Part shown: piece by piece, positions 8,739 to 18,619 of the stretch
How the letters are laid out: each line of letters opens with the position of its first letter
How positions within the stretch are numbered: the stretch's first letter is position 1
Source: an uncultured Litoreibacter sp.
Lineage (GTDB): Bacteria; Pseudomonadota; Alphaproteobacteria; Rhodobacterales; Rhodobacteraceae
NCBI GenBank assembly: GCA_947494435.1
Contig: CANLUY010000006.1
Location: 1-49,786 of the forward strand
Reading direction: 5' to 3'
DNA length: 49,786 bases
The notes under the pieces: generated by a model
Seen by the model: the letters and a program-made list of their open reading frames with translations, nothing else
Databases searched by the model: none
Told to the model about the DNA's origin: nothing
Translations under genes and position numbers: made by a program

Positions 8739-10195
8739 AAGGCTCCTCCCGAAGCTGGTTGCAGTCCTTCGACGGTTTCCAAAACAACCCGCTCAGCCCC
8801 TTGATCGAGCGCACGTTTCTCTGCGGCGTCTCGAAGGGTTTTGGCGGCGGAAATCCGCGTCAGGATCGGATGGCTGGCAACAATTTCGTCCAGCTTAGCC
8901 TGGGCATCCGCATCCCAGGGGAAATCGCGTCGAAGGGTCGTTGGTGTCGCCTCCGCCGCGTCCATCTCGCTGCCCAAAGGCAGGATATGAAACAGTGAAT
9001 CAAACAGGCCATTGCAGACCTCTTGGACCAAATAGGTGGCCCCCGCATAGCCCATGAAGGGCGTGCCCGTCGCGCGTCTGATCGCGGCACCCGGGAAGCT
9101 TGCTGGGATAAAGGCCGGCGCGGGGCCAAAGCCCGCTTTCATCTCGGCCAGATACATTTTCTCATTGATCGAGCCCATGACGATCAGCGGCCGCTTCTGG
9201 TGCATCCAGGCGCGCACTTCGTCATTATTGGTCTTCTTGCCGCGCGTTCTGGCGACGGCAAACGCACAGGGCAGACCCAGATCATTCTCAAGGAAATTCC
9301 TGATGCCACGCGCATAAGTCTCGTTGGCCACAATCGCGAAAGACGCGGTTGCGAAGAAATCCTGCGTGACAGAGCGCCACAAATCCCAGACCGGTTTAAT
9401 GGTCGAATGCTTCTCCTGCTCGATGAACGGCTCAGGATCGAGCCCCAGCATATCGCCCAAGGTGCGCAGGAATTTCGTCGTGCTCTCAATCCCAATCGGC
9501 GCCTGCAGATAAGGCTTATTGAGCGCCTCGCACAGACCCCGACCAAACTCTCGATACATGCAAATATTCACATCGGCATTCACGAGGTTACGCATCTCAG
9601 CCACATGCGCGCCCAAGGGCATCACCATGTTGACCTCAGCGCCAATCCCTTCGACCAAACGCCGGATCTCGGCCAAATCAGATGGCATGTTAAACGTGCC
9701 ATACATCGGCCCAAGGATATTAACCCGAGGGGCAGCCCCCTCTTCGCGCTTCTTCTCCGGCGGCATCCGACCCTTGGTCATGCCAAATTCCGTGAAGATC
9801 CACGTCATCGCGCGATCTGCGCTTTCCCACTGATCTTCATCAATCGTGCGCGGCAAGAAGCGTTGAATATTGGTGCCTTGCGGCGTCACACCGCCGCCAA
9901 TCATCTCAGCAATGGAGCCAGTCACGACCACCGCAGGCAAAGCCGGATCAAGCGTCTTCCAAGCGCGTTTCATCGCGTCCTCGGTCCCCGATCCCATCTC
10001 GCCTTCGCCCAGACCTGTCACCACAATTGGCAACTCATGCGGCGGCAGCGCGTCTGTGTAATGCAGCACAGATGTCACCGGCAGGTTCTCACACCCGACA
10101 GGTCCGTCGATCACACATTGCAAGCCTTTGACGGCACAGAATGCGTAAACCGCACCCCAATACCCGCCTGCCCTATCGTGATCTTGCACTAGCAT
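8735..10195 (-). CDS. bchZ: Chlorophyllide a reductase subunit Z
   Basis: A 486-residue nitrogenase-like subunit which, with BchY, forms the catalytic component of chlorophyllide a oxidoreductase. That enzyme reduces ring B (C7-C8) and makes the bacteriochlorin. Cluster-ligand cysteines appear in FCAVKGLQC and [13 protein letters not shown] near the N-terminus. The start at ATG 10195 ([19 protein letters not shown]) is chosen because this is the conserved family N-terminus; a longer in-frame start at 10258 would add an unconserved stretch. It lies 91 bases after bchY and overlaps pufQ by four bases. Confidence 0.96.
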   Translation of the reverse strand: MLVQDHDRAGGYWGAVYAFCAVKGLQCVIDGPVGCENLPVTSVLHYTDALPPHELPIVVTGLGEGEMGSGTEDAMKRAWKTLDPALPAVVVTGSIAEMIGGGVTPQGTNIQRFLPRTIDEDQWESADRAMTWIFTEFGMTKGRMPPEKKREEGAAPRVNILGPMYGTFNMPSDLAEIRRLVEGIGAEVNMVMPLGAHVAEMRNLVNADVNICMYREFGRGLCEALNKPYLQAPIGIESTTKFLRTLGDMLGLDPEPFIEQEKHSTIKPVWDLWRSVTQDFFATASFAIVANETYARGIRNFLENDLGLPCAFAVARTRGKKTNNDEVRAWMHQKRPLIVMGSINEKMYLAEMKAGFGPAPAFIPASFPGAAIRRATGTPFMGYAGATYLVQEVCNGLFDSLFHILPLGSEMDAAEATPTTLRRDFPWDADAQAKLDEIVASHPILTRISAAKTLRDAAEKRALDQGAERVVLETVEGLQPASGGAL

Positions 10196-10286
10196 GGCAG
10201 CCCCCAGTTTTTCAGGGGCGTGCGAACGCGATTGGCTGCGCCATTCGCTGCCTCGCACCGTGGCGATTTTTGGAAAAAATACGCCA

Positions 10287-11849
10287 CTAAATCATCTCCG
10301 CCGCTTTGGCGGCCTTCGCGGCGCGTTCCAGTTTCTTGGCATTCAATGCGCGGAATTGAGGTTGCTCATTCGGCGCGCCTTCCCAGACGCCCGCAGTGTC
10401 TTCACGCCCGACGCCTTTGAAAAACGCGCGCATATGTTCCATGCGGTCTTTGTTCGCCATGGCCCCGTTGACGACCTGCGCCAGCGAGCCTGCACCTGCG
10501 ATCCCCATCAAGGGCCGCGCGGAAATCAGATTGGTGAAGTAGAGCGACGGGATGCCCAGCTCCTTGCCCTTTTGCACGACCGGGGTGGTGCCAATGGCCA
10601 GGTCAGGTTTGATCGCTTCCATCGCCGCGCAATCATCTTCCAGCGAGGCGCGGAACTTGACCTTCACGCCTTTGCTTTCCAGCCATGCGCAATCATCGGC
10701 GGACCATTCGGTTTTCGGACAGGCCGTGCCGACATAAGGAATTTCCGCGCCACTTTCGATGAGCAAACGTGCGACCAAAAGCTCGCTGCCTTCATAACCC
10801 GACAATGTGATCGTGCCCTTGACCGGCATCGACGCAAGCGCGCCCTTGATCGCGGGGAGGAACTGATTTTGCGCCGCCGCGACTTTGTCAGCGGGCAACC
10901 CGAACGCATCGCCAATACCCGCGAGCCATGCGGCTGTGCCATCATGACCGACAGGCGCAGAGCCAATGACAGGCCGACCCGCCGCTTGGAATTCACGCAC
11001 CGATGCGGTGTAGAACGGATGAATCGCCGCGACCGCACCGCAGTCCAGCGCCGCATAAAGCTCCCGCCATTCGCGGCACGGCACCACGGGTCCAACAGCC
11101 AAATCCAATGGCGCCAGCATTTGCCCGATCATCATCGGATCGGCAGGGAACATCTCGCCCAGTAATGACACTGTCGGACGGTCCGACTTGCCAGAGGCTG
11201 GCATTGCGACCGGCCCCGCTTCAATCTCTTTGCGCGCGTAGTTCAACATCGCGCCGGCCAAGACGTCTTTAGCTTCCGCATGGGTTGGAATGCCAAAGCC
11301 CGGCACATCAATGCCCACGATCCGCACGCCGTTGATCTCTTCCGGCAGCAAGCGCAATGGCACACCGGAGGCCGTTGGCACACACAGGTTCGTCACGACA
11401 ATCGCGTCGTATTTGTCGGGATCCGCCATGTCATGGACTGACTCGCGAATGTCCTCGAACAGTTTGCCTGTCACTAAGGTTTCCGAGTTGAACGGCACAT
11501 AACCGACAGAGCGGCGCGCGCCGTAGAAATGTGACACAAACGTCAGGCCATAGACGCAGCAGGCCGAGCCGCTCAGGATCGTCGCCGTCCGCTTCATCCG
11601 TAGACCTACACGCAAGGAGCCGAAAGCCGGGCACATGGATTGCGGCTGGTCATGCGGGCCTTGCGGATAGTCTTTCGCGTATTGATCCAGAATATCGGAC
11701 TTGCCCGCTGAACGCGCTGCATCCAACATTTCCGATCCGGAATGACAACCAAGCCCGCCCTCTGGCAAAGGCGCATCACGCCCTTCAACCTCCGTACCGG
11801 TTTCGACAGCCACATCAGCTGTCAGGTCATATGTGACCTCTCCCGTCAT
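10287..11849 (-). CDS. bchY: Chlorophyllide a reductase subunit Y
   Basis: A 520-residue nitrogenase NifD-like subunit of chlorophyllide a oxidoreductase, partner of BchZ. Conserved segments include [16 protein letters not shown] and [25 protein letters not shown] near residues 71-120, which carry the cluster cysteines. The C-terminus ends in a Lys/Ala-rich helix. ATG 11849 overlaps by four bases (ATGA) the stop of a small ORF that separates bchY from bchX, so bchY translation probably depends on reading of that ORF. Confidence 0.96.
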   Translation of the reverse strand: MTGEVTYDLTADVAVETGTEVEGRDAPLPEGGLGCHSGSEMLDAARSAGKSDILDQYAKDYPQGPHDQPQSMCPAFGSLRVGLRMKRTATILSGSACCVYGLTFVSHFYGARRSVGYVPFNSETLVTGKLFEDIRESVHDMADPDKYDAIVVTNLCVPTASGVPLRLLPEEINGVRIVGIDVPGFGIPTHAEAKDVLAGAMLNYARKEIEAGPVAMPASGKSDRPTVSLLGEMFPADPMMIGQMLAPLDLAVGPVVPCREWRELYAALDCGAVAAIHPFYTASVREFQAAGRPVIGSAPVGHDGTAAWLAGIGDAFGLPADKVAAAQNQFLPAIKGALASMPVKGTITLSGYEGSELLVARLLIESGAEIPYVGTACPKTEWSADDCAWLESKGVKVKFRASLEDDCAAMEAIKPDLAIGTTPVVQKGKELGIPSLYFTNLISARPLMGIAGAGSLAQVVNGAMANKDRMEHMRAFFKGVGREDTAGVWEGAPNEQPQFRALNAKKLERAAKAAKAAEMI

Positions 11850-12040
11850 CCGCGTGCCCGCTTGTTGCAGGTCAGAACACTCTTCGCGACCAGCTCTTCA
11901 CTTTGGTGGCGCAGGTCTCTTGCAGCCTGACAAACTTTGTCCGCGTAAGACACGGCATGCCGTGACATCGCCACGCGCGTTTCCAGAGCCCGTAGACCTT
12001 GGTCAATATCTTCCAGTTGGTGCAGATCAAACATCTTCAT
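11846..12040 (-). CDS. Candidate small protein encoded between bchX and bchY
   Basis: An open frame of 64 residues from ATG 12040 ([15 protein letters not shown]) or 62 from ATG 12034. It overlaps the bchX end by 14 or 8 bases, and its TGA overlaps the bchY ATG as ATGA. It fills the whole 177-base bchX-bchY gap. The product is hydrophilic, helix-prone and rich in Leu, Ala, Arg and Gln, with two Cys (VCQAARD, LTCNKR). I do not recognise a family. Double overlap inside the operon is good evidence for translation. A role as a small accessory or coupling peptide for the BchXYZ enzyme is inference only. Confidence 0.6.
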   Translation of the reverse strand: MKMFDLHQLEDIDQGLRALETRVAMSRHAVSYADKVCQAARDLRHQSEELVAKSVLTCNKRARG

Positions 12041-13046
12041 AGACCACTTCAAGGCTCTCTTTCGGTGCCGCGTTCTTGCCGCGCATATCCTGATCGGTTG
12101 CAGGTTCCAGAACCACATCGCCACCGGTTTCCGATGCATCGAACAGACCGAGCAAGCCGTCCTGATCCAACGGCGCAGGCCGTACAGGCGGCGCTTCGGC
12201 GACATTGTCACCAAGCGCTGCAAACAGATCACCCCATTGGGAGGCACCCGTTCCTACGATCTGGTAGTTCGCGGATTTCTTGCGCAAGTCATCATCCTGC
12301 GGGATAGAGGCAAGGATTGGGATATCTACGGCGTCGGCGAACGCGGCTGCTTCGCCAGTGCCGTCATCCTTGTTGATGACCAAGCCGGCCACCCCAACGT
12401 TACCACCAAGCTTGCGGAAGTATTCGACTGCCGAACAGACATTGTTAGCAACATAAAGCGATTGCAGATCATTGGAGGCCACCAAGATAACTTTCTGCGC
12501 CATGTCGCGCGCAATCGGCAGGCCAAACCCGCCACACACTACATCCCCAAGGAAGTCGAGCAGCACATAATCGAAATCCCAATCATGGAAGCCAAGCTTT
12601 TCAAGCAGCTCAAACCCGTGGATGATCCCGCGACCACCACAGCCCCGACCGACTTCCGGGCCGCCCAGCTCCATCGCGAAGACGCCGCCGCGCTTAAAGC
12701 AGACATCGCCGATTTTCACTTCTTCGCCAGCCAGCTTCTTCTTGGAGGATGTCTCAATAATTGTCGGGCAGGCTTTGCCGCCAAACAGCAAAGACGTCGT
12801 ATCGGATTTCGGATCACAGCCAATGAGCAAAACCCGCTTGCCTTGCTCCGCCATCATGTGGCTGAGGTTAGCGAGCGTGAACGACTTGCCGATCCCACCT
12901 TTGCCGTAGATCGCAATGATTTGCGTTTTGGAGGTCGGCTCTTCCGCAATGATGTCGGCCAGATCTTCGTTGGCCTCGTCGCGCAAGCGCTGATCAAAAT
13001 CCTTGATCTCAGCGCCGTCTGTCAGGTTTGGAATATCCAGTGTCAT
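12027..13046 (-). CDS. bchX: Chlorophyllide a reductase iron-sulfur ATPase BchX
   Basis: A NifH-like protein of 339 residues. As a homodimer it uses ATP and a shared [4Fe-4S] cluster to pass electrons to BchYZ. The P-loop GKGGIGKS is at residues 48-55, and the cluster cysteines lie in GRGCGGRGI and [11 protein letters not shown]-terminal extension of about 40 residues beyond the NifH fold is normal for BchX. ATG 13046 overlaps the bchC stop as ATGA (13043-13046), which decides the start over an in-frame ATG five codons upstream. Confidence 0.97.
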   Translation of the reverse strand: MTLDIPNLTDGAEIKDFDQRLRDEANEDLADIIAEEPTSKTQIIAIYGKGGIGKSFTLANLSHMMAEQGKRVLLIGCDPKSDTTSLLFGGKACPTIIETSSKKKLAGEEVKIGDVCFKRGGVFAMELGGPEVGRGCGGRGIIHGFELLEKLGFHDWDFDYVLLDFLGDVVCGGFGLPIARDMAQKVILVASNDLQSLYVANNVCSAVEYFRKLGGNVGVAGLVINKDDGTGEAAAFADAVDIPILASIPQDDDLRKKSANYQIVGTGASQWGDLFAALGDNVAEAPPVRPAPLDQDGLLGLFDASETGGDVVLEPATDQDMRGKNAAPKESLEVVYEDV

Positions 13047-13984
13047 GCGTGACCTTCCCAATCGAGGATCATTTTCAAGCAGCTCGGATCCGTGAAAGCT
13101 GTCTCATAGGCTGCGGGTGCATCCGCTGCGCTGCGCGTATGTGTGATCAAACCGCCAAGGCTAAGCGTGCCGCTTTCGACCAGCGCGCGTGTGGCGGCCA
13201 GATCATCGCGGGTCCATTCTGCCGCGACCCGAAAACGCGCTTCCTTCATGAAGGCAGGTGGAAAGGCGAAGCTGATCGCGTTAGTGTAGAAGCCCGCCAA
13301 AACGATCTCCCCGCCCTTGGCGATGCGTCCGATCAAATCGCCCAGAACAGCCGTGCTGCCGGAGGCATCATATATAGAGGTATAATCGCGACGCTCATCG
13401 GCATCCGGATGAACAACACTGTAGCCTTCCGCGCCGTCCACCCGTATCGGGTCAATTTCCCAAACGGTTGGGGCGGGCGCACCGGCGGCAATTGTAAGAC
13501 GCGCCAACAATCGGCCAAGAACGCCGTGGCCTACGATCAAGTCAGGAACCGCTTTGCCCGGGCCAGCCATGGCATGACGTGCGGTCGCAGCCAAAGCCAA
13601 CAATGCGCCCTCGGCCCTCAAGCCACCATCAATCTTAGTTACGCGATCAGGGTCCGTGACCAGCAGACGCGATGCGCCGCCAAACAAGCCGAACGCACCT
13701 TCGTAACAATTTGCCCCGGGCACAAAGACCCGGTCGCCGGCTTTAAATGCAGAAGAGGCGGGTGCGTCCACGACTTCGCCAGCGGCCTCATAGCCTGGAA
13801 CCAGTGGATAGCCCATGCCGGGAAAAGGTGGCATCTCACCTGACCAAAACAGTTTTTCTGTTCCGGTGGAAATGCCTGAATGCGTGATACGAACAACAAG
13901 GTCCGTTGCCTCTGGTGAGGTAACGTCAAGCGCGTCTAGGCAAAGATCTTTGGGACCTTTCAGTATGACGGCTGTTGTTTGCAA
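13043..13984 (-). CDS. bchC: Bacteriochlorophyllide a dehydrogenase BchC
   Basis: A 313-residue member of the medium-chain dehydrogenase family that oxidises the C3 1-hydroxyethyl group to acetyl, the last ring modification of bacteriochlorophyllide a. It has the GroES-like entry [17 protein letters not shown] and the [13 protein letters not shown] segment (about residues 60-73), then a nucleotide-binding region around [13 protein letters not shown]. It is the first gene of the long bchCXYZ-puf unit and has two PpsR sites over its promoter. Confidence 0.96.
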   Translation of the reverse strand: MQTTAVILKGPKDLCLDALDVTSPEATDLVVRITHSGISTGTEKLFWSGEMPPFPGMGYPLVPGYEAAGEVVDAPASSAFKAGDRVFVPGANCYEGAFGLFGGASRLLVTDPDRVTKIDGGLRAEGALLALAATARHAMAGPGKAVPDLIVGHGVLGRLLARLTIAAGAPAPTVWEIDPIRVDGAEGYSVVHPDADERRDYTSIYDASGSTAVLGDLIGRIAKGGEIVLAGFYTNAISFAFPPAFMKEARFRVAAEWTRDDLAATRALVESGTLSLGGLITHTRSAADAPAAYETAFTDPSCLKMILDWEGHA

Positions 13985-14055
13985 ACGGTCTCCCCCCGTA
14001 ACGCTCTCGCGTTTTGTTTCTGTTGAAAGACTCAGGACTTAGCGGTCTTCATAAG

Positions 14056-14073
14056 TGTAAAGTAAAACTGACA
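14056..14073. promoter_or_regulatory. PpsR/CrtJ site, bchC promoter (proximal)
   Basis: TGTAAAGTAAAACTGACA matches the TGT-N12-ACA palindrome bound by PpsR/CrtJ. It covers the likely -10 of bchC and lies eight bases from a second copy, the same paired layout known from the Rhodobacter bchC promoter. Confidence 0.85.
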
Positions 14074-14087
14074 CTTTAATCTGTCAA
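14059..14087 (-). promoter_or_regulatory. Sigma-70-type promoter of bchC
   Basis: On the minus strand a perfect -35 TTGACA (14087-14082) is followed after 17 bases by TACTTT (14064-14059). Both hexamers are embedded in the two PpsR sites, so repressor and RNA polymerase would compete directly. The transcript leader to bchC is about 70 bases. Confidence 0.75.
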
Positions 14088-14099
14088 CAAACTTAGACA
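14082..14099. promoter_or_regulatory. PpsR/CrtJ site, bchC promoter (distal)
   Basis: TGTCAACAAACTTAGACA, a second TGT-N12-ACA palindrome, overlaps the -35 of bchC and ends five bases before the crtF stop codon. Spacing of eight bases from the other site favours cooperative binding of a PpsR tetramer (known for the family; inferred here). Confidence 0.85.
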
Positions 14100-14103
14100 T
14101 TTT

Positions 14104-15234
14104 TCAATCATGCGGTTTTTGGGCCTCTACACATCGCGTCACAAATGCCCGAACAGGGCGTGGCGCTTTAATGTCGGTGAATCCCGCGTCTACACAGAGC
14201 CCTGCTATCTCAGCTGCTGATCGCGCCTTTCCGGTGCGCATCGCCATGGTGTACAGCGCAAAATAGGCGTCCCCTGCCCGTTCCGGCTGATCGCCACCTG
14301 ACATGGGTTCAGAGATGACAAGACGGCCACGCGGCGGCAAGGCCGCATAGCATTTCGCAAGAAGCCCGCGTACCGTCTCGTCGCTGTGATCGTAAAGCAC
14401 GCGGATCAGGCTGATCGCATCGGCACCACGTGGCAGATCATCCAGCCGGAAAGTCCCCGACCGAATCTCTGAGCGTGCAGCGAAGCCCGCGCGTTCAAAC
14501 CGGCTTTGCGCGCTCGGTGCCACTTCCGGCAAATCAAAGAGCATCAGTTGCAGATCACCATAGGCCTGACCAACAGCTTCAAGAAAGGCGCCAGACCCGC
14601 CGCCGACATCCATCAACGTGGACACTCCGCGAAGATCAACACTGCGCAACGTGTCCTCCGCAACAAGGATTTGGCTTTGCGCCATCAAGTCCGAATAGGT
14701 AGCAGCGACGTCGGGCGCCATCTCGCCGCCAAAGACGTACGGCCAGAAGTCCGCCAGTTCCGTTTCCACTTCACCGCGAAAGAACGCGACGGGATCAGCG
14801 AGGTCACGGTAAAGCACATCGTGATGCCGTATCATCTGCGACAGACCCGGCACGCCAACAAGTGCGGCACCGGTCCGGCTTAACCCGTAGCGACCATCGC
14901 GCTTTTCCTTGAGCAGCTTCAGCGCAACACCTGCCCGCAGCAAAATCTCCATCCGCTCAATGGGCACATTACACCGCAAGGCAAGCGCCTGTGCATTGGA
15001 GTCGCGCTCCATAAGAATGTCTGGAATGTCGAACTGGACAAGCGCCATCAGTATCTGCGAATGGCAAAACCCCGCCAGCAGATCAAACAGCGCCTCACCT
15101 TCTTTGCGCACTATCCTGCGTGTCAGCGGAAAACCAGCGGCCCATTTCTGAAACTTGCGCGAAGCGATCAACCGAGATTGCCATCCCCGGATCCCGCGAC
15201 CCGGCACAGGCATATCGACAGGCGCATCGGTCAT
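14104..15234 (-). CDS. crtF: Demethylspheroidene O-methyltransferase CrtF
   Basis: An S-adenosylmethionine-dependent methyltransferase of 376 residues that methylates the tertiary hydroxyl of demethylspheroidene. The SAM motif MDVGGGSGAFLEA lies near residue 184; the N-terminal part is a dimerisation/winged-helix domain as in other plant-type O-methyltransferases. It begins directly after the crtE stop with no gap, so the two are cotranscribed. The stop is close to the bchC promoter, and read-through into bchC is likely, as in Rhodobacter superoperons. Confidence 0.95.
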   Translation of the reverse strand: MTDAPVDMPVPGRGIRGWQSRLIASRKFQKWAAGFPLTRRIVRKEGEALFDLLAGFCHSQILMALVQFDIPDILMERDSNAQALALRCNVPIERMEILLRAGVALKLLKEKRDGRYGLSRTGAALVGVPGLSQMIRHHDVLYRDLADPVAFFRGEVETELADFWPYVFGGEMAPDVAATYSDLMAQSQILVAEDTLRSVDLRGVSTLMDVGGGSGAFLEAVGQAYGDLQLMLFDLPEVAPSAQSRFERAGFAARSEIRSGTFRLDDLPRGADAISLIRVLYDHSDETVRGLLAKCYAALPPRGRLVISEPMSGGDQPERAGDAYFALYTMAMRTGKARSAAEIAGLCVDAGFTDIKAPRPVRAFVTRCVEAQKPHD

Positions 15235-16122
15235 TTATTCGCCCGGCACGCGATTGGATTGCTGCGCACGCCATTTCATTGGCGTCAAGACCTCTGCCTG
15301 CGCACGCACCATTTTGGCAAGCAGCGCTTCACCGGGGCACCGTGGAATCGACGAAATCGCGCCGCCCAGAATATCTGTCATCCGCTGGATCGCGCCATCA
15401 ACGCCCAACTCAGTCACTGCGTTCGGACGGCCATGCAGATCGTCTTGGCCGACGGGTTTGCCTAACGCATCCTCATCATAGAGCGCATCACGCAGGTCAT
15501 CGGCAACTTGAAACGCTTCCCCAATCCGCGCCCCAAGCTCTTCCCACTGCTCTGCATCTTGACCGGCTGCAACCGCACCCATCTGCGTTGCCGCAATGAA
15601 TAACGCACCTGTCTTAGCACGGTGATAAGCCGACAGATCAATATTCTCTTCGCTTTCCCAACCCTGCCCCGCGCAAATGCCGTTTGGCATACCCGTGCGC
15701 TTCGACAGAATGCGGATCAACTCGACCGCGCGTGCGGGATCAATGACCGCCGCTTTCGCTAAGACCTCGAACGCCATAATAATCAGACTATCACCAGTCA
15801 GCACTGCCAGAGGCTCCCCAAAAGCCAGATGCACAGCGGGTTTGCCCCGGCGCGTCGCCGCATCATCAAAACAGGGCAGATCATCATGAACGAGGGAGGC
15901 GCAATGGATCAGCTCCAACGCCGCGGCTGCGGCATTTGCCAATTCCGGTTTGTCATCGCCACAGGCAGCCGCGACGCTCATCAAGATGATCGGACGGATC
16001 CGCGCACCCCCTGGCGTGACCGTATAATGCAGCGCTGACGCAAGCTTGCTCGGAGACGGTGCGGCCTGACCCTCACGGATCGCCGAGGTGATCGCATCGT
16101 CAATCCGGGCAGCAAATGGCAT
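15235..16122 (-). CDS. crtE: Geranylgeranyl diphosphate synthase CrtE
   Basis: A 295-residue trans-prenyltransferase that makes geranylgeranyl diphosphate for carotenoids and for the bacteriochlorophyll tail. The first Asp-rich motif is HDDLPCFDD (residues 79-87) with RRGKP after it; the second is QVADDLRD, followed by GKPVGQD. Size and motifs are those of bacterial CrtE. It is transcribed leftwards from the region shared with crtD. Confidence 0.96.
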   Translation of the reverse strand: MPFAARIDDAITSAIREGQAAPSPSKLASALHYTVTPGGARIRPIILMSVAAACGDDKPELANAAAAALELIHCASLVHDDLPCFDDAATRRGKPAVHLAFGEPLAVLTGDSLIIMAFEVLAKAAVIDPARAVELIRILSKRTGMPNGICAGQGWESEENIDLSAYHRAKTGALFIAATQMGAVAAGQDAEQWEELGARIGEAFQVADDLRDALYDEDALGKPVGQDDLHGRPNAVTELGVDGAIQRMTDILGGAISSIPRCPGEALLAKMVRAQAEVLTPMKWRAQQSNRVPGE

Positions 16123-16146
16123 GTGTCTCTCCCTGACAGTCTTTAA

Positions 16147-16164
16147 TGTAATGTATTGCTGACA
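16147..16164. promoter_or_regulatory. PpsR/CrtJ site, crtE side of crtE-crtD
   Basis: TGTAATGTATTGCTGACA fits TGT-N12-ACA. It lies 25 bases upstream of crtE and overlaps a TACATT hexamer on the minus strand that could be the crtE -10, with TTTACA 16 bases away as -35. Confidence 0.82.
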
Positions 16165-16171
16165 CTACATG

Positions 16172-16189
16172 TGTAAACTAGACTGGACA
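16172..16189. promoter_or_regulatory. PpsR/CrtJ site, crtD side of crtE-crtD
   Basis: TGTAAACTAGACTGGACA fits TGT-N12-ACA. It is seven bases from the other site, so one repressor complex could close both divergent promoters. Confidence 0.82.
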
Positions 16190-16229
16190 CATTCAGATCG
16201 CTTGTCAATCATCACCCCATAGGAGGTCC

Positions 16230-17786
16230 ATGCCGAAATCCACTCCGCATATCGTAATTATCGGCGCTGGTATCGGCGGCTTGGCGAGTGCGCTGCGCCT
16301 TTCCTATGCCGGTGCAAAAGTTACGGTCCTTGAACGCCACGCGGCACCTGGCGGAAAGATGCGCGCCCTGCCTTCCGCCGCTGGTCCCGTCGATGCAGGC
16401 CCAACCGTATTGACTATGAAACATGTCTTTGAGGCTTTGTTTTCAGACGTTGGGGCACGGTTAGACGATCATGTCACATTGCTCAAAGAACCCACACTCG
16501 CACGGCATTTCTGGGCAGATGGCACCAGTCTTGATCTCATGGCTGATCCCGATGAAAGCCTTGCAAATGTCCACGAGGTTTTCGGAAGCAAATCGGCAAA
16601 ACAATTCACGCGCTTCTCCGCCAAGGCGCGCCAATTATTTGAAGCGTTTGACGCGCCAATGATGCGCTCCGCTGCGCCCACCATGGGTGCGATGACCGCA
16701 AATGTGCTGAAAAATCCCCAACTGATTCCCGCAATGGCCCCGCATCTGAGCCTCGCCAAAACACTGACGTCGCAGTTTTCAGAACCAAAACTGGCGCAAC
16801 TTTTTGCCCGCTACGCGACTTACGTCGGCGGCCTCCCAGCAGCGTCCCCCGCGATCCTCGGCTTGATCTGGCACGCAGAAAGCCAAGGCGTCTGGCACGT
16901 CAAAGGCGGCATGCATCAGTTAGCCTTAGCAATCGAAAACCTAGCAAAGTCATTCGGGGCAGAATTCCACTACAATACCCATGTCGAGTGGATTCAAACC
17001 AACGGCACCTCTGTTCGCGCGGTACACACATCGTCGGGTTCACTCCCCGCCGAGGGCGTTTTGTTCAACGGCGACCCCCGCGCACTGAACACCGGCAAAC
17101 TCGGCGCCTCGGTCGAGAAAGCGGTTACCAAACAAGAACCGCGCAGCCTGTCGGCCTATGTGCATGCATTCGCCGCCAAACCTGATGGCGTAGATTTAGC
17201 CGCGCATAACGTCTTCTTTGCCGACGACCCTGATACGGAATATGGCCCACTTGCCCAAAGTGAAATGCAGCCTGACCCTACGCTCTACATCTGCGCGCAA
17301 GATCGTTTTGGCGGCAGGCCGCCCGTGGGAACCGAGCGTTTCGAGATCATCATGAACGCGAGCCCTACCGAGACCACGACCCCCGATGAGAAGGAGAGGC
17401 AGCAATGTCTGACACTGATTTCCAAGCGACTGGCGCAATTCGGCCTGACCTTCTCTCCTCAACCGGGGGTAGACACGCTGACACTGCCGCAAGACTTCGC
17501 GCAAATGTTCCCGGCGTCGAACGGGTCGCTTTACGGGCGATCCCCGCACGGATTGATGGCAGCGTTCAAACGGCCGACAGCGCGTACCAAGATCAAGGGT
17601 TTGTATCTGACGGGCGGGGGCGCACATCCGGGCGCGGGCGTCCCGATGGCGACACTCTCCGCACAGCACGCGGCAGAGGCGATCAAGACGGACCTCATTT
17701 CAACGTCGACGTTCCGCCCGGCGGGTACGCGTGGTGGTATGTCGACGGCGTCTCGGACGACGGAACCCGCGCGATCTCGATCATAG
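16230..17786 (+). CDS. crtD: Hydroxyneurosporene (methoxyneurosporene) desaturase CrtD
   Basis: FAD-dependent carotenoid 3,4-desaturase of 518 residues acting in the spheroidene branch. The dinucleotide motif IIGAGIGGLASALRL is at residues 10-24, with VLERHAAPGGKM after it. The C-terminal family signature GGGAHPGAGVPMA lies about 45 residues before the end. A very strong ribosome site, AGGAGG, precedes ATG 16230. The Ser/Thr/Arg-rich tail after LSAQHAAEAI is read over the start of the conserved CrtC coding region in another frame. Confidence 0.94.
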   Translation: MPKSTPHIVIIGAGIGGLASALRLSYAGAKVTVLERHAAPGGKMRALPSAAGPVDAGPTVLTMKHVFEALFSDVGARLDDHVTLLKEPTLARHFWADGTSLDLMADPDESLANVHEVFGSKSAKQFTRFSAKARQLFEAFDAPMMRSAAPTMGAMTANVLKNPQLIPAMAPHLSLAKTLTSQFSEPKLAQLFARYATYVGGLPAASPAILGLIWHAESQGVWHVKGGMHQLALAIENLAKSFGAEFHYNTHVEWIQTNGTSVRAVHTSSGSLPAEGVLFNGDPRALNTGKLGASVEKAVTKQEPRSLSAYVHAFAAKPDGVDLAAHNVFFADDPDTEYGPLAQSEMQPDPTLYICAQDRFGGRPPVGTERFEIIMNASPTETTTPDEKERQQCLTLISKRLAQFGLTFSPQPGVDTLTLPQDFAQMFPASNGSLYGRSPHGLMAAFKRPTARTKIKGLYLTGGGAHPGAGVPMATLSAQHAAEAIKTDLISTSTFRPAGTRGGMSTASRTTEPARSRS

Positions 17787-18619
17787 GGTTTATCGGCTCC
17801 GTCTTTTCACCATGGTACGATTGGTCGGGCAGAGGCGACCCGGCGAATAACTGCTGTATCAATGTCGCGACCTATGGGCGCGGTGGCCGCTTCACGATGA
17901 CGGACCGTGGGCGCAATGCCTTACGGCAAACCCCAGACAGTTTCACCGTCGGCCCCTCGTCCATGCGCTGGACGGGTTCTGACCTTGTCATCGACATAAA
18001 CGAGGTTTCATCTTTGCCCCTCGTGTCGCGCGTGCGCGGACAGGTCATCGTCACCCCGTCGGCCATTACGCATGTTGAATTGCCGCTGACACAAGACGGC
18101 ACACATGTCTGGCGGCCATTCGCGCCGACCTCCCGCATCAACGTCAACTTAGAAGCCAAAGGGTGGCAGTTCGATGGGCATGGTTATTTCGACGCAAATT
18201 TCGGCACGCGTCCGCTAGAGACTGATTTCAGCTATTGGACTTGGGGCCGCTTCCCGACCGCTGCCGGATCAACTTGTTTTTATGATGCGACACGTCGCGA
18301 CGGCACCGCGCTTGATGCAGCGATCGCTTTTGATCCCGCAGGCAATGCGCAACACATCGCGGCGCCACCAGCCAAGCCGTTCAAACGCACGCTTTGGGCC
18401 TTGCGCCGAGAGACCCGTGCTGATGCGGGGACGAAAGCAAAGCAGATCAAACCAATGCTCGATGCGCCGTTTTATTCCCGCTCGGTCGTGGAAACGCGGA
18501 TCAATGGGGAAACCGTGCAAGGCGTGCATGAAGCGCTTGACCTCAACCGCTACCGCTCACCCCTTTTGAAACCGATGCTCGCAGTGCGGGTGCCACGTCG
18601 GGCCAACTGGACTTTTTAA
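17405..18619 (+). CDS. crtC: Hydroxyneurosporene synthase (carotenoid 1,2-hydratase) CrtC; start uncertain
   Basis: Hydratase adding water across the C1,2 double bond of neurosporene/lycopene. Recognisable CrtC sequence begins around base 17690 (FNVDVPPGGYAWWYVDG, then GFIGSVFSPWYDWSGRGDP) and ends at TAA 18617-18619. The only ATG in this frame before that region is 17405, preceded by AAGGAGAGG, which gives 404 residues and a 382-base overlap with crtD. The first 90-odd residues look unlike any conserved domain (Arg/Gly/Asp-rich), and I find no GTG or TTG in frame between 17405 and the conserved part. True start: 17405, or a non-standard codon near 17690. Confidence 0.85.
   Translation: MSDTDFQATGAIRPDLLSSTGGRHADTAARLRANVPGVERVALRAIPARIDGSVQTADSAYQDQGFVSDGRGRTSGRGRPDGDTLRTARGRGDQDGPHFNVDVPPGGYAWWYVDGVSDDGTRAISIIGFIGSVFSPWYDWSGRGDPANNCCINVATYGRGGRFTMTDRGRNALRQTPDSFTVGPSSMRWTGSDLVIDINEVSSLPLVSRVRGQVIVTPSAITHVELPLTQDGTHVWRPFAPTSRINVNLEAKGWQFDGHGYFDANFGTRPLETDFSYWTWGRFPTAAGSTCFYDATRRDGTALDAAIAFDPAGNAQHIAAPPAKPFKRTLWALRRETRADAGTKAKQIKPMLDAPFYSRSVVETRINGETVQGVHEALDLNRYRSPLLKPMLAVRVPRRANWTF

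Noticed and set aside
9023-11165. Long open frames on the plus strand over bchZ and bchY
   Set aside because: They lie opposite well-supported genes, encode Arg/His-rich sequence with no recognisable domain and are typical antisense openness in GC-rich DNA.
12237-13052. Long plus-strand frame opposite bchX
   Set aside because: Same reason; bchX on the minus strand is certain from its P-loop and cluster cysteines.
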